Below, piece by piece: positions 5,626 through 7,741 of a stretch of 7,741 nucleotides of DNA (position 1 is the first letter of the stretch; each line of letters opens with the position of its first letter). Position numbers and translations under genes: made by a program. The DNA is from an uncultured Clostridium sp. (GTDB taxonomy: Bacteria; Bacillota; Clostridia; TANB77; CAG-508): the NCBI GenBank assembly GCA_950059165.1, contig CATLUC010000078.1:1-7741 (forward strand). Direction: 5' to 3'. Under the pieces are notes generated by a model. That model saw only the letters and a program-made list of their open reading frames with translations, made no database searches and had not been told where the DNA came from.

Positions 5626-6153
5626 TTGGCTACAAATAGAAAACTAGGTAGAACAACAGACATAAGAATGGCAATGTTAAAAAACCTAACAACAGACTTA
5701 ATTATGCATGGTAAAGTAGAAACAACTTTAGCAAGAGCAAAAGAAGTAAAAGCTATTGCTGATAGCATTATATCACTTGCCATCAAAGAAAAAGATAACT
5801 TTGAAACAGTAGAGGTAAAAGTAATAAAAGCAAAATTAGATGCAAAAGGTAACAAAGAAACAGAACTTGTAAAAAGTAAAAATGGTAAAGAATACCTAAA
5901 AGTAGTAAAAGAAGAAACTACTGAAAAAAGACAAAAAGATATGCCATCAAGATTAAATGCAAGAAGAAAAATAATGAGAAAACTAAACAAAGTAAAAGAC
6001 AGTGAAGGAAAAAATATTGACTTACCAGCAAAACTATTTAACGAAATAGCTCCAAAATATGCAGGTAAAAATGTAGGAGGATATACTCGTATAATAAAAG
6101 CTGGACCAAGAAGAGGAGACGGAGCAGAAGTTGCAATATTACAACTTATTTAA
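5626..6153 (+). CDS. rplQ: Ribosomal protein L17 (bL17) with an internal insertion
   Basis: A 50S protein near the exit tunnel, normally last in the alpha operon as here. The product is 175 residues with TTG at 5626 as start, set by GGAAGGTG at 5612-5619; an in-frame GTG at 5587 would add 13 residues absent from the family and lacks a good SD. The canonical start (NRKLGRTTDIRMAMLKNLTT) and end (LFNEIAPKYAGKN, GGYTRIIKAGPRRGDGAEVA) are intact. Between about residues 55 and 107 lies a Lys/Glu-rich insertion not found in the roughly 115-130-residue bacterial L17; the conserved LNARRK (110-115) resumes after it. Length variation here occurs in clostridial L17, as far as I recall. An operon terminator follows directly. 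Confidence 0.96.
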   Translation: MATNRKLGRTTDIRMAMLKNLTTDLIMHGKVETTLARAKEVKAIADSIISLAIKEKDNFETVEVKVIKAKLDAKGNKETELVKSKNGKEYLKVVKEETTEKRQKDMPSRLNARRKIMRKLNKVKDSEGKNIDLPAKLFNEIAPKYAGKNVGGYTRIIKAGPRRGDGAEVAILQLI

Positions 6154-6159
6154 ATAAAT

Positions 6160-6193
6160 AAAAAAGCTTACCAAAATAAAGGTAGGTTTTTTT
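6160..6193 (+). terminator. Rho-independent terminator of the ribosomal operon
   Basis: AAAAAAGCTTACC (6160-6172) pairs with GGTAGGTTTTTTT (6181-6193) over 13 positions with two G-U wobbles, around an AAAATAAA loop, ending in seven T residues. It starts six bases after the rplQ stop. Confidence 0.85.
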
Positions 6194-6194
6194 A

Positions 6195-6253
6195 TTTGGG
6201 CATAATTGGGACAGGCACGGTTATTCCCATTTGGGCATAATTGGGACAGGTTA
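6195..6253. repeat. Left copy of a 59-bp inverted repeat, itself containing a 22-bp direct repeat
   Basis: Two identical 22-base units lie at 6194-6215 and 6229-6250 (both read ATTTGGGC, then ATAATTGGGACAGG), 35 bases apart. Between them is CACGG followed by TTATTCCC. The whole 59-base block matches the reverse complement of 6762-6820 at 51 of 59 positions, with 28 consecutive identical bases on the side facing the gene between them. The GGGACAGG core resembles REP-like intergenic repeats of Firmicutes. It begins immediately after the operon terminator. No target-site duplication is evident. Confidence 0.85.
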
Positions 6254-6336
6254 AGAATAGAAAAACGGATTAGAGCAAAAGAGTAACATGAAACTTAGTA
6301 TCTTTTTCGATGCTTGCGAAAACTAATATTAACAAA

Positions 6337-6365
6337 ATCACAAACTAAATAATATTTCATATAAT
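6337..6365 (+). promoter_or_regulatory. Possible promoter of the small membrane-protein gene
   Basis: ATCACA (6337-6342, 4/6 match), 17 bases, TATAAT (6360-6365, 6/6). The predicted start near 6372 would put the SD (AGGAGG, 6373-6378) at the very 5' end of the mRNA, which is unusual, so this is a weak call. A hairpin TTTTCG/CGAAAA flanked by TTAG/CTAA lies just upstream (6295-6326). Confidence 0.35.
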
Positions 6366-6390
6366 AAACCATAGGAGGCATGATTGAAAA

Positions 6391-6744
6391 ATGACAGAAT
6401 TTTTTTTAAACACTATCTTTTGGACACTTGCCATTTATGGTTTTTTTGAAATTATCAAAAACATTGTAAACATATTTACATACACAAGATTTCAATCTGA
6501 TGGAATTTATCTAATAATAGCAGTCAAAAATCAAGAGGAAAAAATAGAGGGATTTTTAAGGTCGAGTCTATTTAAAATACTATATGGCAAAGAAGAATAC
6601 CTAAAAAACATAATTGTAGCAGACCTAAAATCAACAGATAAAACTAAAGAAATAGCACAAAAAATGGAGACAGAATATGACTGCCTAAAAGTAACAACAT
6701 GGAAAGAATGCAAAGACATAATAGACAATGTAGACGAAGCCTGA
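6391..6744 (+). CDS. Small membrane-anchored protein with a glycosyltransferase-2-like N-terminal fold (uncharacterised)
   Basis: A 117-residue protein I cannot assign to a named family. Residues about 4-29 (FFLNTIFWTLAIYGFFEIIK and following) form a membrane helix. The rest is soluble: YLIIAVKNQEEKIEGFLRSS then IIVADLKSTDKTKEIAQKME. This spacing of a first strand, a helix and a second strand ending in D-x-x-S-T-D-K-T resembles the nucleotide-binding half of GT2 enzymes (typically D-G-S-x-D-x-T). The protein stops before any DxD or acceptor domain, so it may be non-catalytic. The ATG at 6391 follows AGGAGG (6373-6378) at 12 bases; the ATG at 6380 gives only four codons. It lies alone between two 59-bp inverted repeats. 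Expression and function are unknown; base composition resembles its neighbours. Confidence 0.7.
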   Translation: MTEFFLNTIFWTLAIYGFFEIIKNIVNIFTYTRFQSDGIYLIIAVKNQEEKIEGFLRSSLFKILYGKEEYLKNIIVADLKSTDKTKEIAQKMETEYDCLKVTTWKECKDIIDNVDEA

Positions 6745-6761
6745 AACTTAAGAAGTATAGC

Positions 6762-6820
6762 TAACCTGTCCCAATTATGCCCAAATGGGCATCGTGGTGC
6801 CTGTCCTAGATATGCCCAAA
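6762..6820. repeat. Right copy of the 59-bp inverted repeat
   Basis: The reverse complement of 6195-6253 with eight substitutions and no gaps. It starts 17 bases after the small gene's stop codon. Its first 28 bases are identical to the partner, and the outer half has diverged. Within it ATGCCCA-AA-TGGGCAT (6777-6792) is a perfect palindrome that could fold alone and might end or stabilise the upstream transcript, though no T-tract follows. Confidence 0.85.
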
Positions 6821-6848
6821 GAATCTTTTGAAAATTATGAAAAACTTA

Positions 6849-6877
6849 TTGACAGTACCTTCGATTATTGGTAAAAT
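6849..6877 (+). promoter_or_regulatory. Sigma-A type promoter with no obvious gene
   Basis: TTGACA (6849-6854), 17 bases, TAAAAT (6872-6877): a 6/6 and 5/6 match at ideal spacing. The next gene with an SD starts 240 bases away and has its own promoter, so this may make a long leader or a small RNA, or be a chance match in AT-rich DNA. Confidence 0.5.
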
Positions 6878-7007
6878 GAGTTTGAAAAAGTTATTATGAG
6901 AAATTTTTGAAAATAGTAGAACATTGAAAATTAAAGTAAAACTCTTGTTTAAGTAAAAATAGAAGAAGCCGAAAAGCTTAACATTAATATAAGTTCAATT
7001 CTTATTT

Positions 7008-7036
7008 TTGACTTTTCGTGAATAGCAAGGTATACT
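7008..7036 (+). promoter_or_regulatory. Sigma-A type promoter of the pilin-like gene
   Basis: TTGACT (7008-7013), 17 bases, TATACT (7031-7036): 5/6 and 5/6 with ideal spacing. The start site near 7043 gives a leader of about 73 bases before the ATG at 7116. The -35 box overlaps the right arm of the hairpin at 6970-7018. Confidence 0.65.
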
Positions 7037-7115
7037 ATTTTTATAAAGAAGTAAATAATAATAAAAATTAAAAATTTTATATTAGAACAAAAGAAATATG
7101 GGAGGATTTGAATTA

Positions 7116-7741
7116 ATGAAAAATATAAGAAAAATAAAAAAAGCAAACAAGGGTATAACATTAATAGCATTAGTAATCACAATAATAGTATTGCTAATAT
7201 TAGCAGGAGTAACAATTGCCACTTTAACAGGAGAAAATCGGAATATTAACAAAGGCACAAACTGCAAAAAGTAAAACAACTGAGGCAGAAGCTAAAGAAA
7301 AAGTGCAAATAGCAGTAATGGGAAGCTATGGAGCAGATGGAACAATAGACATAAATGAGTTAAAAGAAAATTTAAAACAAACAGAGGGTGTAACAGGAGC
7401 AGACAGTATAACAGAATTGCCAGCAAAAGTAACAGTTGATGGATATGAAGTAAATATTGATGAAAATGGAAAGGTAACAGTAGGAAATCAAACAGTTGAA
7501 CCAACACCACCAGTAAGTAATGTAGCAGTTCCAGGAGAAATTGTAACAGGAAACGAAAACAAAACATATACAAAAAATGGAACAGCAGTAATACCAGTAG
7601 AATTTTCAATTGTGCCAGGTTTAAATGATATATCAAAAGGATTAGTAATTTCAGATGTTGCAAATGATATAGAAAATGTAGGAAACCAATTTGTATGGAT
7701 ACCAGTAACAGATGATACACCATATGAAAGGAATACAAGTT
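7116..7741 (+). CDS. Type IV prepilin-like surface protein with a SUMF1-like start, split by a +1 frameshift at CGG (partial)
   Basis: Starts at ATG 7116 with GGGAGG at 7100-7105. Residues 1-13 are a basic leader ending KANKG; prepilin peptidase cleavage is expected after Gly13. Residues 14-32 (ITLIALVITIIVLLILAGV) are the pilin N-terminal helix, with Ala rather than Glu at mature position 5. The opening frame reaches a TAA at 7272-7274, giving only 52 residues. Skipping C7239 continues the clostridial pilin motif as TGENGILTKAQTAKSKTTEA and then runs open to the window edge, at least 208 residues in all. A Pro/Thr segment (VEPTPPVSN) precedes PVEFSIVPGLNDISKGLVIS and GNQFVWIPV. That last part resembles the start of formylglycine-generating (SUMF1) type domains on clostridial surface proteins. 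The domain call is from memory, and the C-terminus is not seen. Confidence 0.8.
7236..7242 (+). other. Candidate +1 frameshift site AAT-CGG-A in the pilin-like gene
   Basis: Frame 1 reads GGA GAA AAT CGG AAT ATT; the family motif TGENGIL needs GGA GAA AAT [C] GGA ATA TTA. The shift falls at the CGG (7239-7241), immediately after codon 41. An SD-like AGGAGA lies at 7229-7234, five bases from GGAG to the CGG, similar to the spacing of the SD-like stimulator in prfB. Unlike in map, the P-site codon AAT is not a good slip codon, so direct out-of-frame entry of tRNA-Gly at GGA is more likely than P-site slippage, if it is programmed. Confidence 0.6.

Larger units (their letters stand above)
6821..7115 (+). 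other. Gene-free region before the pilin-like gene
   Basis: No convincing gene lies here. It holds two promoter-like sequences (6849-6877 and 7008-7036). It also holds a hairpin closed by CGAAAAG (6970-6976) with CTTTTCG (7012-7018), enclosing a smaller ATAAG/CTTAT hairpin followed by a short T run. A 20-codon ORF at 6837-6899 has no SD. A short RNA from the first promoter ending near 7009 is possible but unsupported otherwise. Confidence 0.5.

Noticed and set aside
6194..6250. Two 22-bp units with a 13-base gap as a CRISPR-like array
   Set aside because: Only two units, the gap is far too short for a spacer, and the same block recurs as an inverted copy; it is a dispersed repeat.
6837..6899. 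20-codon ORF (MKNLLTVPSIIGKMSLKKLL)
   Set aside because: No SD, and it contains the promoter at 6849-6877; most likely chance.
7292..7738. Long leucine-rich ORF on the minus strand
   Set aside because: It is the antisense shadow of the AT-rich pilin-like gene, with low-complexity composition and no SD.

Overview
The window is very AT-rich. Its genes are all on the + strand, with strong purine-rich Shine-Dalgarno (SD) sequences, sigma-A type promoters and U-tract hairpin terminators. Gene order, zinc-ribbon (C+) forms of L36 and S4, a zinc-LID adenylate kinase and a clostridial-style prepilin point to a low-GC Firmicute, probably an uncultured gut-type clostridium. The lineage is inferred; no rRNA or other taxonomic marker is present.

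Layout. 1-211: the last residues of an AAA-ATPase/PD-(D/E)XK-type protein, abutting in another frame a short piece resembling the C-terminus of a surface protein, then a strong terminator (277-307). 341-6193: the distal half of the spc/alpha ribosomal cluster, adk - map - infA - rpmJ - rpsM - rpsK - rpsD - rpoA - rplQ, closed by a terminator at 6160-6193. secY, usually just before adk, is absent and adk has its own promoter (341-369). A consensus promoter (1961-1989) lies in the 3' end of map and drives infA onward. Intergenic gaps are unusually long (about 90-230 bases) and rich in stem-loops. 6195-6820: a 59-bp inverted repeat pair enclosing one small membrane-protein gene. 6821-7741: two promoters, then a pilin-like gene that runs off the window.

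Functionally, the core genes supply initiation factor IF-1, r-proteins L36, S13, S11, S4 and L17, the RNA polymerase alpha subunit, adenylate kinase for nucleotide balance, and methionine aminopeptidase for N-terminal processing. The right end is accessory surface biology.

The most striking observation is that two genes, map and the pilin-like gene, are each interrupted by a +1 frameshift, and each occurs exactly at an in-frame CGG codon in the context U-CGG-A. By my scan these are the only two in-frame CGG codons among roughly 1,900 codons in the window; CGA is not used either. In both cases skipping the C restores a conserved GGA glycine and the family sequence downstream. This suggests that CGG is unassigned or very poorly decoded here and acts as a +1 frameshift signal, though two cases cannot exclude coincidence, mutation or assembly error.
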